Assembly (NCBI GenBank): GCA_018399435.1
Contig: JAGYOJ010000068.1
Location: 1 to 7,672 of the forward strand
Source: Actinomycetota bacterium
Lineage (GTDB): Bacteria; Actinomycetota; Humimicrobiia; Humimicrobiales; Humimicrobiaceae
DNA: 7,672 nucleotides
Direction of reading: 5' to 3'
The first letter of the stretch is position 1. Each line of letters opens with the position of its first letter. Position numbers and translations under genes: made by a program. Shown here piece after piece: positions 1 through 7,079 of this stretch. Below the pieces are notes generated by a model. That model worked only from the letters and a program-made list of their open reading frames with translations, was not told the origin of the DNA and did not search any database.

Positions 1-2
1 TG

Positions 3-158
3 GCAGGTATCCTTGAAAGGTTATATGAATCAGAACTTTCAATATTGGAGAGCGAAGACTTTGACGTTCAGGCTACTGGAATTGTATTGTTAGGAAAAGA
101 GATGGGTAATATTTGTACAAATAAAACCCTTAAATATTTAAAAAAAATTATTAGCTAA
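3..158 (+). CDS. 3' end of an unrecognised protein (51 codons visible)
   Basis: The frame starting at base 3 is open from the window edge to a TAA at 156-158. It encodes a tail beginning AGILERLYESELSILESED and containing ATGIVLLGKEMGNI, then a Lys-rich helix-like end (LKYLKKIIS). The acidic and Leu/Ile-rich amphipathic pattern reads like real protein, and the other two plus frames close early. I do not recognise the family. The start codon and N-terminal domain lie outside the window. The frame stays open after the stop for another 43 codons (to the TAA at 288-290) with a similar amphipathic composition, so the TAA at 156-158 may be a nonsense mutation in a longer gene rather than the native end. 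I am fairly sure this is coding and have no functional call. Confidence 0.5.
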   Translation, partial: AGILERLYESELSILESEDFDVQATGIVLLGKEMGNICTNKTLKYLKKIIS

Positions 159-496
159 GAAACTTCTGGTAATTCTAACTTTAATCTAATAAGACATATG
201 ATCTCTCACAGCGGAGATAATTTTGATAGAATTTTGCTTTTCCTAAAAAAATTAAAAAAAAGTATTTGCCGGGAGTTTAATAAAATCTAAGACAATAAGA
301 AATATGTTAGCTTAAAGAGTAATTTTTGGGTTAACAGATACAATAAGGATGAAATCAACAAAAAAACACTAAATTAATTCTAATGATCCTATCATTTCTT
401 CAGATTTAATAGATAAAAAATACTCTTAGCAAATAAATACAGTACAATTCACTGAAGTTTCTTGCCTGAATAAAATTTTTACAATGAAAATTTTGC
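159..496. other. AT-rich stretch, possible decayed 3' extension of the left-edge gene
   Basis: No intact gene is visible over about 340 bp. In the frame of the left-edge gene, 159-287 is open and reads as protein-like sequence (for example FDRILLFLKKLKKSICREF). It ends at TAA 288-290, and a further open stretch runs to TAA 375-377. From about 378 to 496 I see only AT-rich sequence, with no tRNA, hairpin terminator or repeat. The first half is best read as a degenerate gene end; the rest is non-coding spacer leading to the ATPase promoter. Confidence 0.35.
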
Positions 497-525
497 TTTA
501 CAAAGTAATATTATCTAGATAATAT
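497..525 (+). promoter_or_regulatory. Candidate sigma70-like promoter of the ATPase gene
   Basis: TTTACA at 497-502 matches five of six bases of the -35 consensus. After a 17-bp spacer comes TAATAT at 520-525, matching four of six bases of the -10 consensus. The predicted transcription start, about 7 nt further on, falls at or beside the ATG at 532. The transcript would then be leaderless or nearly so, which fits the lack of any Shine-Dalgarno sequence before that ATG. The -10 box lies inside the palindrome at 505-528. The genome is AT-rich, so chance matches are common. Confidence 0.35.
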
Positions 526-528
526 TAC
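505..528. repeat. Perfect 24-bp palindrome immediately upstream of the ATPase start, candidate operator
   Basis: The 12-base half-site GTAATATTATCT (505-516) is followed with no spacer by its exact reverse complement (517-528), ending three bases before the ATG at 532. The symmetry breaks on both sides, so the unit is exactly 24 bp. It covers the candidate -10 box and most of the promoter spacer, where a dimeric regulator would block RNA polymerase. With no loop and an almost pure A/T stem it is a poor terminator and more likely a protein-binding site. A recombination or insertion scar is an alternative. Confidence 0.6.
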
Positions 529-531
529 ACT

Positions 532-1674
532 ATGGGTAAATATATCAAAAGATTATTAAAAATAGACAGGAACCATTCCTCTTTTCTTTGGGGAGCAAGA
601 CAAACAGGAAAGAGTTCATGGATAAAGCATAATTTCAATTCTAATGAAATAATTTTATTAGACCTCCTTAATACTGATGTATTTGCAGAATATGCTTCAA
701 GACCTGCCCTGTTAAGGGAAAGATTCCAGGATAAAAATAAACTTATTGTTATAGATGAAATCCAAAAAGTTCCCATGCTATTAGATGAGGTACATTGGAT
801 GATTGAAAATAAAGATATTATTTTTTTATTGACAGGATCTAGCGCAAGAAAGCTACGGAGAGGACATGCAAATCTTTTGGCTGGAAGAGCACTAAGATAT
901 TATCTTTTACCCTTTTCATTTATGGAAGTTGCGTATTCGGACCTTGAAAAGATAATGGTCTCAGGTTTGCTTCCGCCCCATTTTTTATCAGATAAGCCAA
1001 TTGAGCCCATAAGAGCTTATGTTGCTGACTATCTTAAAGAAGAAATAGCGCAGGAAGCTCAAATACAAAAGATTCCCCAGTTCAGCGAATTTTTAAAAGT
1101 AGCTGCAATAACATCAGGCGAACTTATAAACTATAATAATGTTGCAAGAGAATCCGGAGTAAGCAGCAAGGTTGTGAGATCTTATTTCGATATTCTTGAG
1201 ACTACAATGCTTGGCTTTAGAATACCTTCCTGGAAGAGTTCCAAAAAAAGGCGGATGATAATGGCTGAAAAGTTTTATTTATTTGATATTGGCATATCTA
1301 ATTATCTTTCAAGAAGAAAGCCAAAGCAGGGAACCCCGGAATTTGGTAAATCCTTTGAGCATCTTATCCTGATGGAAATAAGGGCTTACAAGTATTACAG
1401 AAACCCTGAACTTGAGATTACTTACTGGCGGACTAGTGGAGGATATGAAGTTGATTTTATACTTGGCCAAAAGCAAGTGGCATTAGAAATAAAGTCCGGA
1501 AAAATAGTCCATGATATCGATCTAAGAAGCCTAAAGGCATTAAGAGAAGATGGAAAAGTAAAAAACCTTATTATAGTGTGCCAGGAAAAACATATTAGGG
1601 GAGTAGAAGGCATAAAAATAATTCCATGGAAACTGTTCTTAGAAATGCTATGGTCAGGCGAGTTTGGGATTTAA
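532..1674 (+). CDS. AAA_14/DUF4143-family ATPase
   Basis: A predicted 380-aa cytoplasmic P-loop ATPase of the AAA_14 plus DUF4143 architecture. Visible motifs are Walker A GARQTGKS (21-28), Walker B LIVIDEIQ (71-78) and a sensor-1-type TGSSARKLRR (101-110), followed by GRALRYYLLPFSFMEV, typical of the family. The C-terminal part (about 170-380) holds a winged-helix-like segment and then residues placed as in a PD-(D/E)xK nuclease-like fold: D308, then E319-x-K321, with E276 upstream. The length is normal and there is no signal peptide or membrane segment. The ATG at 532 is the first possible start, because an in-frame TAA lies at 520-522. There is no Shine-Dalgarno sequence. The family is widespread and poorly understood; roles in mobile elements, toxin-antitoxin-like loci or defence have been suggested. 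The gene stands alone, between a decayed gene and a convergent pseudogene, which fits an accessory locus. The family call is firm; the cellular role is unknown. Confidence 0.9.
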   Translation: MGKYIKRLLKIDRNHSSFLWGARQTGKSSWIKHNFNSNEIILLDLLNTDVFAEYASRPALLRERFQDKNKLIVIDEIQKVPMLLDEVHWMIENKDIIFLLTGSSARKLRRGHANLLAGRALRYYLLPFSFMEVAYSDLEKIMVSGLLPPHFLSDKPIEPIRAYVADYLKEEIAQEAQIQKIPQFSEFLKVAAITSGELINYNNVARESGVSSKVVRSYFDILETTMLGFRIPSWKSSKKRRMIMAEKFYLFDIGISNYLSRRKPKQGTPEFGKSFEHLILMEIRAYKYYRNPELEITYWRTSGGYEVDFILGQKQVALEIKSGKIVHDIDLRSLKALREDGKVKNLIIVCQEKHIRGVEGIKIIPWKLFLEMLWSGEFGI

Positions 1675-1692
1675 GCTTGGCATAGTAAAAAA

Positions 1693-2489
1693 TTATGATT
1701 TTTGTAAAAAAGTGGAATATAGGCAAAAGTTAATCAAATTTACTTTTTCATTTTCAAATAAATTCATACAAGCATCCACTGCTTCGGTATCATAAAGCTT
1801 CCCCTTGTTTTTCTCCAATTCTCCTAAAGCTTTTTTTGCCCTTAGCAGGCCTGTAGGGCTTATTGGAAGACATTGCCTCTACCACATCTGCAACTGTAAT
1901 TATTTTGGTTCCAAAAAGCATGTCTTTGTCTTCTAGCCCCTTGGGTATCCTGAGCCATCATGCCTCTCATGGTGCTGGAGAACCATTTCCGGGGTTGTTG
2001 TCGATGGTAAACTAGCATCTTTTATTAAATCATATCCAACCTGGCAATGAGTTTTAACTAAATCAAATTCAATACCTGCTAACTTTCCTGGCTTTGAGAG
2101 TATTGATAGCGGTATAGAAATTTTTCCAATATCATGGATTAGTGCAGCTATTCTTATTTTTTGACCTCTTTATCTTTTAATTTTAACTTTTTAGCTATTA
2201 CTTCTGAAAGTTTAGCAACTTTTTTTTGGTGGCCGCAAGTGTAAGCGTCCCCAATTTCAATAACCTTTCCCAATAGTTCTATAACCCTAGCCAACATGCT
2301 TTTTAAACTATTTTCTTCCATTAAACGGTGAAATGCAGAAGAAGAAGCATGGCTTGAAATGTCTTCAATCACATAGCTTGACTCTACAGCCTCTCCTTTA
2401 AGCAAAAATAGTATTATTCCCCCATGCGGTTTACTGCCCAAAGCAAAGCCATAAGTATAGACTTCACTTTTTTTAAATACTTTTTTTAC
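1693..2489 (-). pseudogene. Truncated and frameshifted GAF/HD-GYP signalling gene (c-di-GMP phosphodiesterase type)
   Basis: Read on the minus strand, this is one HD-GYP protein split over frames. It begins with the end of a GAF-like sensor domain (YGFALGSKPHGGIILFLL), then a helical linker and GDAYTCGHQKKVAKLSEVIA. The frame breaks at an A6 run (2157-2162), where one extra A would restore it. The next frame gives RIAALIHDIGKISIP, with the HD pair at 2131-2136, and HHERHDGSGYP at 1942-1974, then hits TAG at 1933-1935. One extra base in the A/G run at 1937-1942 restores GLEDKDMLFGTKIITVADVV. A third shift at the A7 run (1831-1837) restores ALGELEKNKGKLYD and runs to TAA at 1693-1695. No ATG starts the fragment: the frame is open back to 2489 and its first usable codon is a TTG at 2439-2441, so the N-terminal sensors are gone. 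Intact homologues hydrolyse cyclic-di-GMP. This copy looks dead unless the breaks are sequencing errors. Confidence 0.88.
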
Positions 2490-2561
2490 TTATTAACCAT
2501 AATTATTGAGTCTGCAAATTTTAGAAAAAGGCCTTTCTATAATGTTATTTCTTAATTTTAA

Positions 2562-3137
2562 TTATTTGCTAATGTCTTTTATTACAGAGTTTATTCTAGC
2601 CCTGACTTTTTTATAATCAATTTTTTTCCAGGCTTCCAATATTGGTATGTATTTAGGATCCTTTTTATCCCTTATTTTCTCCAGCAGCAAAAATATCATA
2701 TCCCTTTGCCTATCTTTTAGATAGCTCATATTATAATATTTTATTCCGCTTTCAATTAAGCTGTCAAAGCCTAATATTATCTCTTCTGCCATGGTATTTT
2801 TCTCAATTTCCCATCCCTTTGGCCCAAACACAATTAAAGGAAGCCTGTAGTCATATTCAATTTCTAAATAATTATAAACAATTAGCCAGTCTATTTTTGA
2901 AATAATCTCATATAAGGTCAAATCTTGGAAATAGCCATATGGTTTTGCATTATCTAATCCCTTTTCTAAAACAACCTTTTCCTTTGAGCCTTTCAGTATC
3001 TTTGCAAGCAGATTCCTTCCGCCTTTCATTATCAGTTCATCTGCAGCTCTTAGAATAATTTTTATTTCTTTTTTTAAAAGAGGCCCCTTTTTTTGTGGAT
3101 GCAAGTTTACCGGAACCCTATTTACCCTTCTTGCCAT
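2562..3137 (-). CDS. RQC-type winged-helix DNA-binding protein (RQC-minor-1-like)
   Basis: A 191-aa soluble, basic protein. From memory of the family, the N-terminal two thirds match the small stand-alone RQC (RecQ C-terminal) winged-helix proteins called RQC-minor-1. The signs are RRVNRVPV at the start, EIKIILRAADELI (24-36), GGRNLLAKILKGSKEK (39-54), YGYFQDLTLYEIISKIDWLI (67-86) and YLEIEYDYRLPLIVFGPKGW (90-109). The last is the typical wing and recognition region. Residues 115-191 are charged and helical. RQC domains bind branched or duplex DNA in RecQ helicases, so DNA binding is likely, but the substrate is not visible here. The ATG at 3135-3137 was chosen because it gives the expected N terminus; no Shine-Dalgarno is present. 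The gene lies 89 bp behind the SWIM gene on the same strand and has its own promoter candidate. It may act with the SNF2/SWIM pair; that is inference. Confidence 0.72.
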   Translation of the reverse strand: MARRVNRVPVNLHPQKKGPLLKKEIKIILRAADELIMKGGRNLLAKILKGSKEKVVLEKGLDNAKPYGYFQDLTLYEIISKIDWLIVYNYLEIEYDYRLPLIVFGPKGWEIEKNTMAEEIILGFDSLIESGIKYYNMSYLKDRQRDMIFLLLEKIRDKKDPKYIPILEAWKKIDYKKVRARINSVIKDISK

Positions 3138-3164
3138 AATTATTTAATGATTATATTTAAATTT

Positions 3165-3192
3165 ATTATAACCCTGATATTTATAAAGCCAA
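3165..3192 (-). promoter_or_regulatory. Candidate promoter of the RQC-like gene
   Basis: On the minus strand, TTGGCT (3192-3187) is followed after 16 bp by a perfect TATAAT (3170-3165). The predicted start is about 20 nt before the ATG at 3137. It lies in the 89-bp gap after the SWIM gene, so the RQC-like gene could be transcribed on its own as well as by read-through. The surrounding sequence is very AT-rich, which weakens the evidence. Confidence 0.4.
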
Positions 3193-3226
3193 AACATATA
3201 TTGATTTAAATAATATTTTTAAAATA

Positions 3227-4066
3227 CTAAAATTTTTCAATTAGGCTTTTGGCATAAAAACAGGCTTCTTTATAGTAAATTTCCATAATAGAGGTAAAAT
3301 TTTTGCTTGAGCGCCAGAAGGGCAGCAAGCCCAATCTCTTAGGCAGTGGCGCATGCAAGCTTGGGGAATTTATATCTAGTGTAAAATCAAAATTTTCTTT
3401 TTGGCCCCAAAAACTGACGGGCTCTTCTGGCAGCGGCTCTGGCATTATTTCTTGCATGCTGCCCCCCTTATTTTCACCTCTTTCTGTAAGTTTTTTTATA
3501 AGCTTATCCTTATCCATTCCCCTTAACTTAAAAATTAAGAAGGGATCATTGTCAAAAGCCTCAGCCATGATATAGAAAACAGCAGCAATATGCTTGCAGG
3601 GATTTGACCAGTCCGGGCAAGTGCAATTGGTCTCCAAATCTTTTTGCCTTTCCGGAAAAAGCGGCAAGCCCTTATCTTCAAATACTGCCTCTATGTCGTG
3701 GGGCATTTCATTTCCAAGAAGCTGGGCTGCAAAAATTGGTTTCCCTAAAAGGCTTAATATAATTTGTTCCCATTGCTTCATGGTATAAGTTTCTAATTTT
3801 ATAGAAACCAGGTAAGGCTCAATTTCAGAGCCCTGGACTTCAGATATGACTTCCCCCTCGCTAATTTCTAAAGTTGCAACCTGCCCTTTCCGGGCATAAG
3901 AGCGGCCCCTGGCAAGCCTTGCTCCAATATCAAAACCTTCTAAAGTTTCGATCCAGCGCTTCCCCCACCAGCTTCTAACAAAAGAGCCCCTTTTGCTGTG
4001 GGCCTTTATGCCGCCTTTAACTTCTTTAGGTATGCTTGGCTCATACCAATCATAATATCTACCCAT
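3227..4066 (-). CDS. SWIM zinc-finger protein, partner of the SNF2 ATPase
   Basis: A 279-aa cytoplasmic protein with a complete SWIM finger, C148-x-C150-x6-C157-x-H159 (CTCPDWSNPCKH), followed by the usual IAAVFYIMAEAFDNDPFLIF helix. The N terminus (SKRGSFVRSWWGKRWIETLE, GRSYARKGQV) and the PEPLPEEPVSFWG stretch (209-221) are typical of the bacterial SWIM proteins that sit beside SNF2 helicases. Length is normal and no key ligand is missing. The ATG lies 2 bp after the SNF2 stop codon, with an AGGAG ribosome binding site inside the end of the SNF2 gene, so the two are surely co-transcribed and probably translationally coupled. SWIM domains bind zinc and are thought to contact DNA or proteins; here it probably targets or regulates the SNF2 motor. 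The family call is firm; the biological role is not established. Confidence 0.92.
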   Translation of the reverse strand: MGRYYDWYEPSIPKEVKGGIKAHSKRGSFVRSWWGKRWIETLEGFDIGARLARGRSYARKGQVATLEISEGEVISEVQGSEIEPYLVSIKLETYTMKQWEQIILSLLGKPIFAAQLLGNEMPHDIEAVFEDKGLPLFPERQKDLETNCTCPDWSNPCKHIAAVFYIMAEAFDNDPFLIFKLRGMDKDKLIKKLTERGENKGGSMQEIMPEPLPEEPVSFWGQKENFDFTLDINSPSLHAPLPKRLGLLPFWRSSKNFTSIMEIYYKEACFYAKSLIEKF

Positions 4067-4068
4067 AT

Positions 4069-7068
4069 TTATTCTCCTATAGCTTCGGTGCCTAATTTGA
4101 TTAACTTATAAAAATCCTCATTTGAAAGCTCAGTTAGCCATTTTTCGCCGCTCCCTATTACCTGGTTGGCAATGCTTATTTTGCTTTCAATTAAATCATC
4201 TATCCTTTCTTCCAGAGTGCCTGCAACAATAAATTTATGTACCCCTACATTTCTTTTCTGGCCTATCCTAAAAGCCCTGTCTGTGGCCTGGTTTTCCACT
4301 GCGGGGTTCCACCAGCGGTCATAATGTATAACATGGTTTGCCCTGGTGAGATTCAGGCCAGTGCCCCCGGCTTTTAAGGATAATAAGAAAATGTGGGGAG
4401 CTTTTTTGCTGTTCTGGAAATAATCTACCATTTCATCCCTTTTCTTCTTATTTATCCCCCCATGCAAAAGAAAAACTTCTTCAATAAAATATTCTTGAAG
4501 GTAATTTTGCAGCATTTTGCCTAATTCAGAATATTGGGTAAAAATCAGCGCCCTTTCATCTAATTCAATAGCTTCAGAGAGGATATCTTTTAGCCTTTCT
4601 AATTTGCCCGACCTTCCTTCAATTGTTGAATTGTCCTGGGCAAATTGTGCAGGATGGTTGCAAACCTGTTTTAGCTTAGTAATGGTAGAAAGAATAAGCC
4701 CCCTCCTATCCATTCCTTTAGACTGTTTAACTTTTTCTTTCATATCATCAACAACCGCCCTGTAAAGGGAAGCCTGTTCTTTAGTTAAATTACAATAATC
4801 CTTTATTTCTATCTTTTCTGGAAGGTCAGATATAATGGATTTATCAGTTTTTTCCCTCCTTAAGATAAAAGGCTGTGTTGCAGACTTTAATTTAGCGGCC
4901 GCATTATCTTTCTTGTAAATTTGAATAGGCTTATAAAAGTTATTTTTAAAGTATGCCTGGGTTCCAAGAAGGCCCGGGTTTAAAAACTCCATTAATGCCC
5001 AGAGATCGCCTACATGGTTTTCAACCGGGGTTCCGGTTAATATAATTCTGTAACCGGCATTAAGGGCGCGCGCGGCTTTTGATCTTTTAGTTTCCGGGTT
5101 TTTAATATTTTGGGCTTCATCTAAAACTACCCCCGCCCATTTAACTTTTTTTAGAAAACTAATATCCCTCCTTAGAAGACCGTAACTTGATATTATTAAC
5201 TGCTTATCTTTTACAGTTTTTAAAAATTCTCCCTTTTTCTTTCGCCCGCCGCCATGATGGACAAAAGCTTTAAGTTTTGGCACAAATGCCTTTGCCTCTT
5301 TTAGCCAGTTATTTACAACAGAAGTTGGGCATACTACCAGTACCGGCTTTGCTTCGCCCCCATTATGCTGTTTCTGGATTAAGGCAAGGGTTTGGATAGT
5401 TTTTCCAAGCCCCATATCATCAGCCAGGCATGCCCCCAGTCCATATTCCCTTAGAAATAAAAGCCAGGAATATCCTTTTTCCTGGTACTTTCGTAGCTTT
5501 CCCTTAAACCCGGCAGGCTGCTTTAATTCCTTAAATTCAGCTTGCCTGGTTAGCTTGTCTAATAAATCCTTAAGCCAGCCTTCGATATCCACAGAGTTAA
5601 CTTCCAGATCTCCTATTTCTTTTCTAGAGCCAAGAAATAAAGGCAATAATTTGCGGGCAGGCATTTTATTGCTTTTATGTTTTTCAAGAAGCTTAATAGC
5701 CGTGTTTAGCTGCTTTTTATCTATCTGTGTCCACTGGCCCCTAATTTTAACTAAAGGGGCTTTTAGCCTGGCAAGAGACCTTAACTCATCCAGGCTTAGC
5801 TCTTTATCCCCTAAAGACACCTTGTAGTCAAACTCGGCCATCGAATCTAATGTTAATCCGCTATTTCCCTGCATTTGTGGGCTTCTGGCTCTTACTTTAA
5901 TCCCAAGTTTCTTTAAGGGTCCCTTGCCTACCCACCATGAAGGCAAAAGCACTTTAAAGCCTGATGCGCTTAAAATTTGCGCATATTCGGTTAAGAATTT
6001 AAAAGCTTCACCCGTGCCAAGGGTAAAACCAGCCGGATTTTCTTCTTTTAAACTGCTGGAAATATGGGGGCATAGGCCTGAAGCCTGCCCAAGAGAAGCC
6101 AAAATAAATTTTAAAGGGGAACCAAATTTACCTATTTGCTTTATAGCCTTTTTATCTTTATCCCATATTTTTCCCAGCGGCATGTAAATGCTCTGGTCTA
6201 GCTTTGGCTGGAGCAAGTAATCCACATTCCATTTGCCCTCTCTGTCTTCGGGCTCCGAAAGCCTAAAACATAGGTTAAAAGGCGACTTGGCAAAAATATT
6301 TATAGGCCTTGCCCAATTATTTATTTCTTGCCAGAACTTTTTTATCTGTAGCCCGTCATCCCAAAATATTTTCGCATCTTTGCTTCCTAATGCATGCAAC
6401 CAAGCATCATGCAAGCTTTCATGGCTATGGTTTTTTGGGTTTTTGATACTCTTTCTTGCAATAGCGTCAATAGTTTTTGATAAAAACAAGGCGGTTAGAA
6501 TATGCTTGGGTGTATCAGGCATTTTCTCTCCCTTATTTGCGCACCTGCATGCCGCTGGCATCTTAGCTGAAAGTTTTTCTAAGTTTTTCTCTCCCTGGTT
6601 TCCCAGAACAGGTACCCATCGCGCTTCCCAATACTTTACCCTGTTAAATAATAATGGGAGAAGATTTTCTTCAGCTATAACCTTAAGGGCTATTCTTAAA
6701 ACTTTTCCCGCCCAGTAAATTGAGGGTCCAAAAATAATTTTGCTGCCGGCAATATTGCCATCTTTTGCAATAGAAGAAAGTTCAAGCATTTCTTCTGCTT
6801 CTAAAGGCCTGCCTATTGCAGAAAAGGGAGAAATACTATATTTAGTAATATTTTTAGGTATATTCCCAATCAAGCGTGATGAAAAAATGGCTTCCCCTCC
6901 ATGGGAAGGAAGCCATAAAATAATGTTTCCAGTATTTTTTTTTAGTATCTTTATACTAAAATTTATTGCCTTAACAGTTTTTTTTAATTCCTTAATGCAC
7001 CCAATCTTTTGGCCTTCGCTCCAAAGATAAGGGGTTCCTCTAATAACTGAAATGTGAAGTGCTATCAT
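4069..7068 (-). CDS. SNF2-family DNA translocase/helicase-like ATPase with DUF3670 N-terminal region
   Basis: A full-length 999-aa Swi2/Snf2-type ATPase. These proteins use ATP to move on double-stranded DNA and displace or remodel bound proteins; most do not unwind DNA. The N-terminal half carries the SNF2-associated region (DUF3670 type), best seen around FDYKVSLGDKELSLDELRSL (413-432) and the following KAPLVKIRGQW. The motor has Walker A DDMGLGKT (550-557), motif Ia PTSVVNNW, DEAQ (650-653), LTGTPVEN (677-684), then the second RecA lobe with LIFTQY (841-846), LLHGG (867-871), SLKAGGTGLNL and motif VI QATDRAFRIGQ (927-937). All catalytic motifs are intact. The ATG at 7066-7068 is the only reasonable start, since the frame upstream reaches a stop with no ATG, GTG or TTG between. 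There is no strong Shine-Dalgarno, and translation may be coupled to the gene ending 11 bp upstream. It forms an operon with the SWIM gene. The physiological substrate is unknown. Confidence 0.96.
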   Translation of the reverse strand: MIALHISVIRGTPYLWSEGQKIGCIKELKKTVKAINFSIKILKKNTGNIILWLPSHGGEAIFSSRLIGNIPKNITKYSISPFSAIGRPLEAEEMLELSSIAKDGNIAGSKIIFGPSIYWAGKVLRIALKVIAEENLLPLLFNRVKYWEARWVPVLGNQGEKNLEKLSAKMPAACRCANKGEKMPDTPKHILTALFLSKTIDAIARKSIKNPKNHSHESLHDAWLHALGSKDAKIFWDDGLQIKKFWQEINNWARPINIFAKSPFNLCFRLSEPEDREGKWNVDYLLQPKLDQSIYMPLGKIWDKDKKAIKQIGKFGSPLKFILASLGQASGLCPHISSSLKEENPAGFTLGTGEAFKFLTEYAQILSASGFKVLLPSWWVGKGPLKKLGIKVRARSPQMQGNSGLTLDSMAEFDYKVSLGDKELSLDELRSLARLKAPLVKIRGQWTQIDKKQLNTAIKLLEKHKSNKMPARKLLPLFLGSRKEIGDLEVNSVDIEGWLKDLLDKLTRQAEFKELKQPAGFKGKLRKYQEKGYSWLLFLREYGLGACLADDMGLGKTIQTLALIQKQHNGGEAKPVLVVCPTSVVNNWLKEAKAFVPKLKAFVHHGGGRKKKGEFLKTVKDKQLIISSYGLLRRDISFLKKVKWAGVVLDEAQNIKNPETKRSKAARALNAGYRIILTGTPVENHVGDLWALMEFLNPGLLGTQAYFKNNFYKPIQIYKKDNAAAKLKSATQPFILRREKTDKSIISDLPEKIEIKDYCNLTKEQASLYRAVVDDMKEKVKQSKGMDRRGLILSTITKLKQVCNHPAQFAQDNSTIEGRSGKLERLKDILSEAIELDERALIFTQYSELGKMLQNYLQEYFIEEVFLLHGGINKKKRDEMVDYFQNSKKAPHIFLLSLKAGGTGLNLTRANHVIHYDRWWNPAVENQATDRAFRIGQKRNVGVHKFIVAGTLEERIDDLIESKISIANQVIGSGEKWLTELSNEDFYKLIKLGTEAIGE
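4074..4078 (-). promoter_or_regulatory. Ribosome binding site of the SWIM gene, inside the SNF2 gene end
   Basis: AGGAG lies 7 nt before the ATG of the SWIM gene and overlaps the last codons of the SNF2 gene. It is the clearest Shine-Dalgarno sequence in the window. It fixes the SWIM start at 4066 and supports translational coupling of the pair. Confidence 0.75.
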
Positions 7069-7079
7069 TACTTTTATTA

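Noticed and set aside
1688..1703. AAAAAT-TATG-ATTTTT inverted repeat between the convergent ATPase gene and HD-GYP remnant as a bidirectional terminator
   Set aside because: The stem is only six A/T pairs with no G/C, too weak to call a terminator, although the position between convergent genes is suitable.
2524..2538. AGAAAAAGGCCTTTCT symmetric element behind the RQC-like gene as its terminator
   Set aside because: The symmetry has a two-base bulge and no loop, and no T-run follows on the minus strand beyond the repeat itself.
6233..6718. A 161-codon open frame on the plus strand opposite the SNF2 gene
   Set aside because: It lies wholly antisense to the conserved N-terminal half of the SNF2 ATPase and its product has no recognisable motif; it is a shadow of that gene. 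The same applies to the shorter plus-strand frames between 3303 and 7030.
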